Shown: one piece after another, positions 28,890 through 37,082 of the stretch
How the letters are laid out: every line of letters starts with the position of its first letter
Position numbering within the stretch: the stretch's first letter is position 1
Assembly: GCF_003119195.2 (NCBI RefSeq)
Contig: NZ_CP022253.1
Location: 1,676,001-1,740,000 of the forward strand
Direction of reading: 5' to 3'
Length of the DNA stretch: 64,000 bases
Source of the DNA: Azospirillum baldaniorum
Lineage (GTDB): Bacteria; Pseudomonadota; Alphaproteobacteria; Azospirillales; Azospirillaceae
Translations under genes and position numbers: made by a program
Notes under the pieces: model-generated
What the model saw: only the letters and a program-made list of their open reading frames with translations
What the model was told of the DNA's origin: nothing
The model's database searches: none

Positions 28890-29282
28890 ATGGAACAGCT
28901 CTACACGGTGAATCAGTTGGCGGAGGAACTGGGTATCACGCCGCGCGCCCTCCGCTTCTACGAAGTGAAGGGGCTGCTGTCGCCCAACCGCCTGGGCAAC
29001 AACCGCGTCTACACCAAGCGCGACCGCGCCCGGCTGAAGCTGATCCTGCGGGGCAAGCGGCTGGGCTTCTCGCTGGCGGAGATCCGCGAGTATCTCGACC
29101 TCTACAACGTCGATGGCGGGGTGGAGCAGTTGAAGGTCCTGCAGAAGCGCATCGACGCGCGGCTGAAGGATCTGGAGCAGCAGCGCCAGGACCTGGAGGC
29201 GACCGTGGGCGAACTGCGGGAGATCGGGGCCCAGGTGCAGGCCGCGCTGGACGAGCGCGGGTTGGCGTCCAAGAGCGCCTGA
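28890..29282 (+). CDS. LiuR-like MerR family regulator
   Basis: The 130-residue protein has an N-terminal MerR winged helix: YTVNQLAEELGITPRALRFYEVKGLLSP and RVYTKRDRARLKLILRGKRLGFSLAEIREYLDLYN, nearly the LiuR signature. A coiled coil from about residue 85 to 125 is the dimerisation helix. There are no metal-binding cysteines. It probably regulates the fadD/SCP2 promoters through the operator at 26857. The ATG at 28890 begins the conserved helix. Confidence 0.88.
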   Translation: MEQLYTVNQLAEELGITPRALRFYEVKGLLSPNRLGNNRVYTKRDRARLKLILRGKRLGFSLAEIREYLDLYNVDGGVEQLKVLQKRIDARLKDLEQQRQDLEATVGELREIGAQVQAALDERGLASKSA

Positions 29283-29328
29283 GCCGGTGCGGTCCCGTCC
29301 GCCCGGCCGGGCCGGAGGGGATAGGGTT

Positions 29329-29841
29329 ATGAATTTGCTGTTCCGCCTGATCGCCGTTATCGCGGCCGCTCTGACCGGCCGGTCGGTGGGGTTTCTGGAA
29401 CCGGCGCGGCTTCGCTTCCGGGTGTGGCCGACCGACCTCGACCTCAACATGCACATGACCAACGCCCGCTATTTCAGCGTCATGGACCTGGGGCGCGTCG
29501 ATCTGATGCTGCGCTCCGGCATGGGGCGGTCGATCCTGCGCCACCGCTGGCAACCGGTGATCGGCGCCGCCAACCTGCGCTTCCGCCGCCCGCTGGCGCC
29601 CTTCCAGCGCTTCGAGCTGGCGACCCGCGTGCTGTGCTGGGACGACAAGTATTTCTTCATCGAGCACCGGGTGGAGACCGCCACGGGCACGGCGGCGCTG
29701 GCCGTGGTGCAGGGGGCCTTCGTGGCGCGCGGCGCCGTGGTCGCTCCGGCGGAGATTCTGGCGATCCATGGCGAGCATGGGGAATCGCCGCCCATGCCGG
29801 ACGTCGTCGCCGCGTGGCGCGAGCGACCGCTGGCGCCCTGA
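29329..29841 (+). CDS. Hotdog-fold acyl-CoA thioesterase-like protein (THEM6-like)
   Basis: The 170-residue product has a short hydrophobic N-terminus (MNLLFRLIAVIAAALTG) and then a 4HBT-type domain: FRVWPTDLDLNMHMTNARYFSVMDLGR, VIGAANLRFRRPLAPFQRFEL and DKYFFIEHRV. The DLDLNMHMTNARY stretch is the active-site segment of this thioesterase class. The ATG at 29329 follows GGAGGGGATAGGG. Its position after the LiuR-like gene suggests a role in acyl-CoA turnover. Confidence 0.85.
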   Translation: MNLLFRLIAVIAAALTGRSVGFLEPARLRFRVWPTDLDLNMHMTNARYFSVMDLGRVDLMLRSGMGRSILRHRWQPVIGAANLRFRRPLAPFQRFELATRVLCWDDKYFFIEHRVETATGTAALAVVQGAFVARGAVVAPAEILAIHGEHGESPPMPDVVAAWRERPLAP

Positions 29842-29916
29842 CTATTGCATCGCGCCGTCTCCTTGCACTATGGCTGGCCGAACGCGAAAAGCCGGCAAAG
29901 CGGAAGGGCAAGGGTC

Positions 29917-30789
29917 ATGGGCGCACACGGAATCAACGGCATCGACCATCTCGTCATCGTCGTCCGCGATCTGGAGAAGGCGCAGGACGCCTATCGCCGC
30001 ATGGGCTTCACCATCTCGCCGAAGGGCCGGCATGGTGAACTGAAGTCGGCCAACCACACCATGATGTTCGGGGCGGGCGATTATCTGGAACTGCTCGCCA
30101 TCGAACAGCCGCACCCCTTCACCGCCTTTTTCAGCGACGTTCTGAAAACCCGCGAGGGAATCGCGGCGGCGGCGCTGAAGACCGACGACGCGCGGGCGGC
30201 GCAACGCCTCCTGGTCGAGGCCGGCTATCCGGCGGGCGAGCCGGTGGAGTTCGGCCGTCCCGTCGAGCTGCCGGGCGGCGCGCAGCATGCGCGCTTCACG
30301 ACGACCCCGATCGACGGTGTGCCGGAGTGGGGCGGGCGGGTCTTCCTGTGCCAGCACCACACCCCCGAGGTGGTCTGGCGTCCGGAGCTGATCCAGCACG
30401 ACAACACGGTGACCGGCCTCGCCGCCATGGTCGTCGCCGCCGACGATCCCGACGCCACCGCCTCCTCCTACGCCCGGCTTTTCGGCACGGCGGTGGAGGT
30501 GCGGGGGCCGGCGCGCGTCGTTCCGACCGGCAGCGCCCCCATCGTTGTGGCCGATCCCGCCGCGCTGCATTGGGGCTGGACCGGCGACCCGGCGCTGACG
30601 GTTCCGCGCCCCTTCCTGGCCGGCATGGTGCTGACGGTGGCCGATCTGGAGCGCGCCCAGCAAGCGCTTCAGAAGAGCAAGTTCCCGACGGTCGTCGGCA
30701 ACGGCGTGCTGCGCGTGTCGTCCGCCAGCGCCTGCGGCGCCATGCTGGCCTTCGCCAAGGAGTTCGACCTCGGCGCGCTGATCCCGTAA
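29917..30789 (+). CDS. VOC superfamily (glyoxalase-like) protein
   Basis: The 290-residue protein begins with GINGIDHLVIVVRDLEKAQDAYRRMGF, the first beta-alpha-beta-beta-beta module of VOC proteins, followed by GAGDYLELLAI. A second module starts near residue 165 (TGLAAMVVAADDPDATASSYARLFG). The metal-ligand His and Glu can be placed in the first module (DHLV and YLELL), but the substrate is unknown. The ATG at 29917 follows GGAAGGGCAAGGG. Confidence 0.82.
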   Translation: MGAHGINGIDHLVIVVRDLEKAQDAYRRMGFTISPKGRHGELKSANHTMMFGAGDYLELLAIEQPHPFTAFFSDVLKTREGIAAAALKTDDARAAQRLLVEAGYPAGEPVEFGRPVELPGGAQHARFTTTPIDGVPEWGGRVFLCQHHTPEVVWRPELIQHDNTVTGLAAMVVAADDPDATASSYARLFGTAVEVRGPARVVPTGSAPIVVADPAALHWGWTGDPALTVPRPFLAGMVLTVADLERAQQALQKSKFPTVVGNGVLRVSSASACGAMLAFAKEFDLGALIP

Positions 30790-30918
30790 ACCCGCCGACC
30801 GGTTGTCATAACGGAATCATATTGCTGCACTGCGTCCGATCCGTTGGACAGGACGCTGTCGCGGGCGCACATTCCCCTCTTGCGTGCATGTTGCAACGCA
30901 TCATGGGGATGGACCGAC

Positions 30919-32163
30919 GTGGCGGACGGCGATTTCGGCAGGGTTCGGATCGAACCGGCAGGGCAGGGGGCGGCCGAACCGGGGACTACGTATCTCGTCG
31001 CCGGAACGCCGGCCTACAAGCGGGCGAGCCGCATCCTCTTCGTTGCCGGCTTCTCCACCTTTGCCGCGCTCTACTGCGTGCAGCCGCTGATGCCGGAGTT
31101 CACGCGGGAGTTCGGGGTCACCCCGGCGCAGTCCAGCCTTGCCCTGTCGGTGTCCACCGGCGTCCTCGCCTTCGCGCTGCTCGTCGCCGGGGCGGTGTCC
31201 GACCGGTTCGGGCGCAAGGCGATCATGGCGCTTTCCCTGCTCGCCTCCGGCACGCTGGGCATCAGCGGGGCGATGGCGCCGGACTGGGCCTCGCTGCTGC
31301 TGGTGCGGGCGCTGGAAGGGATGGCGCTCAGCGGTCTTCCCGCCGTCGCCATGGCCTACGTGTCGGAGGAGGTGGACCCGCGCTCCGCCGGGGTCACCAT
31401 GGGCCTGTACATCGGCGGTACGGCGCTGGGCGGCATGTCGGGGCGGGCGCTGACGGCGCTGGTGGCCGATGTCGCGTCCTGGCGCATGGCGATGGGTGTG
31501 ATCGGCACGCTGGGAATCGCCGCCGCTTTGGCGGTGTGGTTCGCGCTTCCCGCATCGCGCAACTTCCAGCGGCGGCCGGCGGGCATGCGGGAACTGGCCG
31601 AGGCGTGGCGCGGGCACCTGATGGACCGTGGGCTGCTTGCCCTGTTCGCCATGGGGTTCCTGTCCATGGGGGCCTTCGTCACCGTCTTCAACTACATCGG
31701 CTTCCGCCTGCTGGCGCCGCCCTTCGACCTGCGCCCGGCGGCGGTCGGCGCCGTTTTCACGGTCTATCTCTGCGGGGTGGTCAGCTCGCCGCTGTTCGGC
31801 GGGTTGGCGGTGCGGCTGGGGCGGGGCAGGGTGCTGGCCGCTGCCGCGGCGATGATGGCGGCCGGTCTGGCACTGATGACGCCGGACAGCCTGTGGACGA
31901 TGGTTCCGGGCATCGCCCTGTTCACCTTCGCCTTCTTCGGGGTCCACACCATCGCCTCCGGTTGGATCGGGCAGCGGGCGCCGGTCAACCGTGGTCAGGC
32001 GTCGGCGATCTATCTGTTCTGCTATTACATGGGCTCCACCATCGCCGGGACGCTGGGCGGCGTCTTCTGGTACGCCTTCGGCTGGGCCGGAGTCGGCGGA
32101 TTCGTCGGGCTTCTGCTCGCGGTCGGGCTGATCGTGTCGCTGGGGCTGGCGGTCCGCCGCTGA
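30919..32163 (+). CDS. MFS transporter, YnfM/Bcr-like drug or metabolite exporter
   Basis: The 414-residue inner-membrane protein has about 12 helices of the major facilitator type. Motif A is seen as GAVSDRFGRKAIM, with FSTFAALYCVQPLMPEFTREFGV in the first helix and SFVTVFN-like sequence in the second half (GAFVTVFNYIGFRLL). It resembles the YnfM group of exporters. The GTG at 30919 is the best start; in-frame triplets further upstream lack a ribosome-binding site. The substrate is unknown. Confidence 0.8.
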   Translation: MADGDFGRVRIEPAGQGAAEPGTTYLVAGTPAYKRASRILFVAGFSTFAALYCVQPLMPEFTREFGVTPAQSSLALSVSTGVLAFALLVAGAVSDRFGRKAIMALSLLASGTLGISGAMAPDWASLLLVRALEGMALSGLPAVAMAYVSEEVDPRSAGVTMGLYIGGTALGGMSGRALTALVADVASWRMAMGVIGTLGIAAALAVWFALPASRNFQRRPAGMRELAEAWRGHLMDRGLLALFAMGFLSMGAFVTVFNYIGFRLLAPPFDLRPAAVGAVFTVYLCGVVSSPLFGGLAVRLGRGRVLAAAAAMMAAGLALMTPDSLWTMVPGIALFTFAFFGVHTIASGWIGQRAPVNRGQASAIYLFCYYMGSTIAGTLGGVFWYAFGWAGVGGFVGLLLAVGLIVSLGLAVRR

Positions 32164-32263
32164 TTCGTTCATTGCGCGCATACTGAAGTATGGTTTCAAC
32201 CGTTTCGGTTGCGCCGGGCGCCGCTTCGTCTCATTCTGAGCGCACCTGCACAACGAGGCGACC

Positions 32264-32827
32264 ATGGCCCGTTTGTCCGTCTACAGCGACACCGATCCCA
32301 CCATTGCGGAACTTTCGTCCGCCGACCCGGCGCTGGTCACCGCCCATCTGGCGCTGGCCGGCGTGTTGTTCGAGCGCTGGCCGGCGCCCCAAGCCATCCC
32401 CGACTCCGCCGACGCCCAAGCGGTTCTGGACGCCTACTCCAGGCCGGTGACGGCCCTGAAAGAGGCGCGCGGCTTCCAGTCCGCCGACGTGGTGCGGATG
32501 CCACGCGGCCAGCCGGACGCGGCGGCCCGCCGCGCCGCCTTCCTTGCGGAGCACACCCACGAGGAGGACGAGGCCCGGTTCTTCGTGCAGGGAAGCGGCG
32601 CTTTCTATCTGCACGTGGACGAGAAAGTGTTCCGCGTCGTGTGCGGGGCCGGCGACCTGCTGAGCATACCGGCGCGGACGAAGCATTGGTTCGACATGGG
32701 GCCGGACCCGGAATTCACCGCCATCCGTTTCTTCACGCGCCCGGATGGTTGGGTGGCGACCTTCACCGGTGACGTGATCGCCGACCGCTTCCCGAAGTTC
32801 GAGTCGGAAACCGGTTGCGTCGTATGA
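32264..32827 (+). CDS. mtnD: Acireductone dioxygenase (methionine salvage)
   Basis: The 187-residue cupin oxidises acireductone in the methionine salvage pathway. The metal ligands are clear: H97, H99 and E103 in EHTHEEDEARFF and H141 in KHWFDMG. The AFYLHVDEKVFRV segment is typical of ARD. Whether it uses iron or nickel depends on metal supply. No other mtn gene is beside it, so it appears to be a single-gene unit. Confidence 0.92.
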   Translation: MARLSVYSDTDPTIAELSSADPALVTAHLALAGVLFERWPAPQAIPDSADAQAVLDAYSRPVTALKEARGFQSADVVRMPRGQPDAAARRAAFLAEHTHEEDEARFFVQGSGAFYLHVDEKVFRVVCGAGDLLSIPARTKHWFDMGPDPEFTAIRFFTRPDGWVATFTGDVIADRFPKFESETGCVV

Positions 32828-32959
32828 CCCGTCAACCATGACCCGGCCGCCGCCGTTACCTTTCGCCGCAGCCGATTGCGGGCGAAAAGCGGTGCTGTTA
32901 CAAGCCCTTCGGTATCGGCGCCGATCCAATGGCGGCGCGTCACCCGCTTCGGAGGCTCC

Positions 32960-33784
32960 ATGACCACGGACGGCCACACCGTTCCGCGCACGGGCAACGG
33001 CTTCATCGACGCGGCCCACAGCTCGCTGATGGACCATGTCGACGCCATCCGCCGCGCGTGCGCGGACGGGGCTTCCCGCGATTCCATGGTCCCCCGCTTC
33101 AGCCGATTCGCGGACGAGATGCGCACGCATTTCGACCATGAGGAGGTCATCATCCGCGCCGCCGGATTCACCCGGTGGGAGGAGCACGCCAGCCATCACG
33201 CGATGCTGGACCAGCAGTTCGGCCGTCTCATCGACTATGTGCGCGACTGCGACGTCACGTCGGATTTCCTGTGCACGGTGGCGGGCACTCTGGACGCCGC
33301 TCTGTGCGGACACGAGATCCGCCACGACGGTGATTACACAGCGCTGGTGCGCGCCGCCTCCCTGGCACCGGAAGGGCAGAGCCTGATCGCCTGGGACAGC
33401 GCTTTCGAGGTTGGGGTGGGTCCGCTCGACGCGCAGCACCGCCAACTCGCCGAACTTATGAACGAGTTGGATATGATGAGCCGCCAAGGGGCGCCGACCG
33501 GCGAACTGCTGGACCTTCTGGGGCTGCTCCACGACCATGTGCACGCCCATTTCGCCATGGAGGAAGGGGTGCTGCGCCGTGTGGCGCCCAGCCGCTTCGT
33601 GGCCCACCGCAACCATCACCGGCTGCTGGAGGGGCAGTTCGCCCGCATCCGCCAGCAGGTGGAGAGCGGCCGGCTCGACCCCGGCGTGGCGGTGCGGGGA
33701 TTCCTGCGCTTCTGGTTGATGGACCATGTGCTCGGCTCCGACCGTCCGACCTTCGCCGAGGCGGCGGACGCGGCGCCCCGCTGA
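32960..33784 (+). CDS. Protein with two hemerythrin domains
   Basis: The 274-residue protein contains two complete hemerythrin four-helix modules. Module 1 (about 10-125) has DAAHSSLMDHV, HFDHEEVII, WEEHASHHAML and HEIRHDGDY. Module 2 (about 135-265) has VGVGPLDAQHRQLAELMNEL, HAHFAMEEGVL, AHRNHHRLL and FWLMDHVLGSD. Both keep the His/Glu/Asp ligands for a di-iron oxygen-binding centre. Single-module bacteriohemerythrins are more common. It may buffer or sense oxygen in a microaerophile. The start follows GGAGGCTCC. Confidence 0.9.
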   Translation: MTTDGHTVPRTGNGFIDAAHSSLMDHVDAIRRACADGASRDSMVPRFSRFADEMRTHFDHEEVIIRAAGFTRWEEHASHHAMLDQQFGRLIDYVRDCDVTSDFLCTVAGTLDAALCGHEIRHDGDYTALVRAASLAPEGQSLIAWDSAFEVGVGPLDAQHRQLAELMNELDMMSRQGAPTGELLDLLGLLHDHVHAHFAMEEGVLRRVAPSRFVAHRNHHRLLEGQFARIRQQVESGRLDPGVAVRGFLRFWLMDHVLGSDRPTFAEAADAAPR

Positions 33785-33838
33785 CCGCTGTCATCGTTGC
33801 GATCCCGGGCCGATACCGGCCTGTCATCAAAAAATCAC

Positions 33839-33866
33839 TTGAATCGCCGGGGAAAAAGCGTAATTC
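33839..33866 (+). promoter_or_regulatory. Candidate promoter for the ornithine decarboxylase leader
   Basis: TTGAAT (33839-33844) and TAATTC (33861-33866) are separated by 16 bases in an AT-rich spot. Transcription from here would give a leader of roughly 330 bases before the ornithine decarboxylase start. Confidence 0.45.
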
Positions 33867-33872
33867 ATCGGG

Positions 33873-34205
33873 GACGACGCACTCGCACGTGCCAATGGCC
33901 CTCTGTGGTTATGCAACGACGTACCGCGTCCTTTTTGGCAGAACCGGTCATCAGTGGGCCGGTCCCGAGAGGGAGGTAGGCATGTTGGCTCTCCACGGCA
34001 GGGCTCTCAGACGGTAGCCCATAGCCGGACATCGACGCTTTGAACCTGCGGAGCTGTTAGCCCGCTCGTGAGCGTTTGACCCGGCTTTTCTCCGTCGCCT
34101 TTCACCACAACCCGAATTCTGGTCTGCGGCTTTGAAGGCCGCGCCGGATTCCCGTCTGTTCGCTGGACCGCCCCGCGCCGGGTGGCCCAGGGTAAGGAGT
34201 GCGCC
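33873..34205 (+). ncRNA. Structured 5' leader of ornithine decarboxylase (speF-leader-like)
   Basis: About 330 bases without a normal gene precede the decarboxylase. An alphaproteobacterial speF leader RNA is known from Rfam, and this leader sits in the same place; I could not compare it with the model. Visible structure includes CCGG..CCGG pairing at 33942-33963, GAGAG (33967-33971) with CTCTC (33989-33993), GGGCT (34001-34005) with AGCCC (34016-34020), and GCGGC/GCCGC near 34126-34142. It holds a short upstream ORF. Confidence 0.55.
33982..34017 (+). CDS. Leader peptide uORF upstream of ornithine decarboxylase
   Basis: An 11-codon ORF (MLALHGRALRR) starts with ATG at 33982, preceded by a strong ribosome-binding sequence GGGAGGT at 33971-33977. 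The codons GCTCTC (Ala-Leu) occur twice, and the TAG stop (34015-34017) lies within the GGGCT/AGCCC stem. This is the layout of a translation-dependent regulator, as in SpeFL, the arrest peptide of enteric speF. The sequence is not similar to SpeFL. Confidence 0.55.
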   Translation: MLALHGRALRR

Positions 34206-35480
34206 ATGGGCTTCATCCGTTCCCGTTCCGCCGTCGCCCCGCTGCGCCGCGGCGTTTCCGTCTCCGCCCCGTCCTTCGGCGCTTCGCCGGTGTCGGACCG
34301 CCGCACCTCCGTCCATCAGGCGGTGGCGATGGCCCGGCCCGAGGAGCCGATGCACTGCATCCGTCCGGGCGTCCTGGCCGACACCGCGTCCAGCTTTGTG
34401 GCCGCCTTCGACGCCGCCGTGTCGGGCGACGTGCTCTACGCCGTGAAGTGCAACCCGGAGCCGGCGGTGCTGCGCGCCCTGTGGGCCGGCGGCGTGCGCC
34501 ACTTCGACGTGGCTTCGCCGGGCGAAATCCGCCTGATCCGCCAGATGTTCCCGGACGCGGTGCTGCACTACATGCACCCGGTGAAGGGGCGCGAGGCGAT
34601 CCGCACCGCCTACCAGCAGTACGGCGTGCGCGACTTCGTGCTCGACAGCATGGAGGAGCTTCAGAAGATTCTGGAGGAGACGGGCGACGCCCAGGATCTC
34701 GGCCTCGTCGTGCGTCTGGCCCTGCCGAAGGGCAACGCGGTCTACGACCTGTCCGGCAAGTTCGGCGCCCCGGCGACGGAGGCGGTCGAACTGCTTCAGG
34801 CCGTGCGAATGGTGGCCCCGAAGGTCGGCGTGTCCTTCCATGTCGGCTCGCAGATGCTCGACCCGTCCGCCTATGAGCGGGCGCTGGAGCTGGCCGGCCG
34901 CATCATCGCGGAGTCGGGCGTGGTGATTGATGTTCTGGATGTCGGCGGCGGCTTCCCCGTCTCCTATCCGGGCGTCACCCCGCCGCCGCTCGGCGACTTC
35001 ATGGAGGCCATCGCCTGCGGCGTGGCGAAGCTCGACCTGCCGGCCCATTGCCGCGTCTGGTGCGAGCCGGGCCGCGCTCTGGTCGCGCCGGGCGTGTCGC
35101 TGGTCGTGCAGGTGGTGAAGCGCCGCGGCAACGAGCTGTTCATCAACGACGGCGTCTACGGCGCCCTGTCGGACGCCGGGGTTCCCGGCTTCCGCTTCCC
35201 GGCCCGCATGATCCGTCCGTTCGCGCCGATGGGCGACGAGCCGGTGGAGGCCTTCGCCTTCTATGGCCCGACCTGCGACAGCGCGGACCGCATGAACGGC
35301 CCGTTCCACCTGCCGGCGGACATCCGCGCCGGCGACTGGATCGAGCTGGGCCAGCTGGGGGCCTACGGCTCCTGCCTGCGCACCGCTTTCAACGGGTTCG
35401 ACCAGGCCCGCGTGGTCGAGGTTTCGGACGCGCCGCTGCTGGAAACGCCCGGCTACGTCCTCAAGAGCTGCGTGGCATAA
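34206..35480 (+). CDS. Ornithine decarboxylase (alanine-racemase-fold, PLP type III)
   Basis: The 424-residue enzyme converts ornithine to putrescine. The PLP lysine is K81 in YAVKCNP, the glycine-rich phosphate loop is DVGGGFPVSYPG, the substrate/dimer region is CEPGRALVA, and the catalytic Cys is C357 in GPTCDSAD. It belongs to the eukaryote-like fold-III group, not the large enteric SpeC/SpeF fold. The ATG at 34206 follows TAAGGAGTGCGCC. About 35-40 residues at the N-terminus are an extension. The putrescine it makes feeds homospermidine synthase 140 bases downstream. Confidence 0.94.
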   Translation: MGFIRSRSAVAPLRRGVSVSAPSFGASPVSDRRTSVHQAVAMARPEEPMHCIRPGVLADTASSFVAAFDAAVSGDVLYAVKCNPEPAVLRALWAGGVRHFDVASPGEIRLIRQMFPDAVLHYMHPVKGREAIRTAYQQYGVRDFVLDSMEELQKILEETGDAQDLGLVVRLALPKGNAVYDLSGKFGAPATEAVELLQAVRMVAPKVGVSFHVGSQMLDPSAYERALELAGRIIAESGVVIDVLDVGGGFPVSYPGVTPPPLGDFMEAIACGVAKLDLPAHCRVWCEPGRALVAPGVSLVVQVVKRRGNELFINDGVYGALSDAGVPGFRFPARMIRPFAPMGDEPVEAFAFYGPTCDSADRMNGPFHLPADIRAGDWIELGQLGAYGSCLRTAFNGFDQARVVEVSDAPLLETPGYVLKSCVA

Positions 35481-35544
35481 GTCCCGCATCGCGGGAAAGC
35501 TGTGGATATCCCTAAAAAATCACCGTAAACCATCGTTGGTCCGC

Positions 35545-35576
35545 CACCCTCCGCCTTTGCAAGAGGCGCGAGGGTG
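35545..35576 (+). promoter_or_regulatory. Stable hairpin in the leader of homospermidine synthase
   Basis: CACCCTCCGCCT pairs with AGGCG-C-GAGGGTG with one bulged C and a 7-base loop. A second small hairpin (TCCCGC/GCGGGA) follows the ornithine decarboxylase stop. There is no T run, so RNA processing or translational control is as likely as termination. Confidence 0.4.
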
Positions 35577-35620
35577 ACGGGCTGTATTTCTGTCACGCCA
35601 ACCACGGGGGACCGTCTTAG

Positions 35621-37039
35621 ATGACCCTGGACACCAAGCACATCACCTTCACCGGCCGCATGGTCATTGTCGGCTTCGGATCGATTGGCCAGGGAGTTTT
35701 GCCCCTGATTTTGCGCCACATCGGAATCACGAAGGACCAGATCACCATCGTCACCGCCGAGGAGCGCGGTCATGCCGAGGCGGATGAGCTTGGCGTCAAA
35801 TTCATCAACCTGCCGCTGACGAGGGAGAATTACGCCCAGGTGCTGGAGCCCATGCTGGGCAAGGGCGATTTCCTCGTCAACCTGTCGGTGGACGTGTCGT
35901 CCGTCGCCCTGTTCGAGTTCTGCCACAAGGTCGGCGCGCTCTACATCGACACCTGCGTCGAGCCGTGGGCCGGCGGTTACACCGACCCGTCCCTGTCGCC
36001 GTCGCTGCGCTCCAACTACGCCCTGCGCGAGACCGCGCTTTCGCACCGCGCCGCCTTCGAGGGTGGGCCGACCGCCGTTCTGACCCATGGCGCGAACCCC
36101 GGCCTCGTCTCGCATTTCGTGAAGCAGGCGCTGCTCAACGTCGCCGCCGACACCGGCGAATCGACGGAGGTTCCGAAGGACCGCGCCGGCTGGGGCGCCC
36201 TGGCCGCCAAGCTGGGCGTCAAGGTGATCCACATCGCCGAGCGCGACACCCAGGTCTCCAACGAGCCGAAGAAGGTGGGCGAGTTCGTCAACACCTGGTC
36301 GATCGACGGCTTCGTCGGCGAGGGCTGCCAGCCCACCGAACTCGGCTGGGGCAGCCACGAGAAGCATTTCCCGGCCGATGGCCGCCGCCACGAGTTCGGC
36401 TGCGACGCTGCCATCTACCTGATGCGGCCCGGCGCCTCCACCCGCGTGCGCACCTGGACCCCGCTGGAGGGGCCGTTCCACGGCTTCCTCATCACCCACA
36501 GCGAGGCGATCTCCATCGCCGACTACTACACCCAGCGCGACGGCAACCATGTCACCTACCGCCCGACCGTGCATTACGCCTACCACCCGTGCGACGACGC
36601 GGTGAAGTCGGTGCATGAGCTGGCCGGCAAGAACTGGTACATGCAGCCAAGCCAGCGCCTGATGATGCACGAGATCGTCAGCGGCACCGACGAGCTGGGC
36701 GTGCTGCTGATGGGCCACAAGAAGGGCATCTACTGGTTCGGTTCCCGGCTGGGCATCGACGAGGCTCGTGCCCTGGTGCCCTACAACAACGCGACCTCGC
36801 TGCAGGTCACGGTGGCGGTCCTCGCCGGCATCGTCTGGGCGCTGGAGAATCCCAACCGCGGCATCGTCGAGCCGGACGAGATCGACTTCCAGCGCATCCT
36901 GGAGATCGCCAAGCCCTATCTCGGCGAGTTGGTCGGCGCCTACGGCGACTGGACACCGCTGCAGGACCGCGAGCGCCTGTTCCCCGAGGACATCGACCAC
37001 GACGATCCCTGGCAGTTCAAGAACTTCCGGGTTGCCTGA
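35621..37039 (+). CDS. hss: Homospermidine synthase
   Basis: The 472-residue NAD-dependent enzyme makes homospermidine, a main polyamine of many alphaproteobacteria, from putrescine. It shows the Rossmann start MVIVGFGSIGQGVLP, the LSVDVSSVALFEFC and YIDTCVEPWAGGY segments, HGANPGLVSHFVKQAL and the later CQPTELGWGSHEK. It lies after ornithine decarboxylase in the same direction. A UUCG-loop terminator follows. Confidence 0.96.
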   Translation: MTLDTKHITFTGRMVIVGFGSIGQGVLPLILRHIGITKDQITIVTAEERGHAEADELGVKFINLPLTRENYAQVLEPMLGKGDFLVNLSVDVSSVALFEFCHKVGALYIDTCVEPWAGGYTDPSLSPSLRSNYALRETALSHRAAFEGGPTAVLTHGANPGLVSHFVKQALLNVAADTGESTEVPKDRAGWGALAAKLGVKVIHIAERDTQVSNEPKKVGEFVNTWSIDGFVGEGCQPTELGWGSHEKHFPADGRRHEFGCDAAIYLMRPGASTRVRTWTPLEGPFHGFLITHSEAISIADYYTQRDGNHVTYRPTVHYAYHPCDDAVKSVHELAGKNWYMQPSQRLMMHEIVSGTDELGVLLMGHKKGIYWFGSRLGIDEARALVPYNNATSLQVTVAVLAGIVWALENPNRGIVEPDEIDFQRILEIAKPYLGELVGAYGDWTPLQDRERLFPEDIDHDDPWQFKNFRVA

Positions 37040-37048
37040 ACAAGGTGG

Positions 37049-37070
37049 GGGGCTCTTCGGAGCCCCTTTT
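37049..37070 (+). terminator. Intrinsic terminator after hss
   Basis: GGGGCTC-TTCG-GAGCCCC is a 7-base-pair stem with the very stable TTCG loop, followed by TTTT. It lies 10 bases after the hss stop and between convergent genes. Confidence 0.92.
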
Positions 37071-37082
37071 CCTTTGGCGCGC

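Noticed and set aside
26805..29462. An 885-codon minus-strand open frame opposite fadD and the MerR gene
   Set aside because: The plus strand carries clear AMP-ligase and MerR motifs; the minus translation has no recognisable domain.
32164..32263. Possible SAM riboswitch before mtnD
   Set aside because: No SAM-aptamer pattern could be traced in the 100-base leader.
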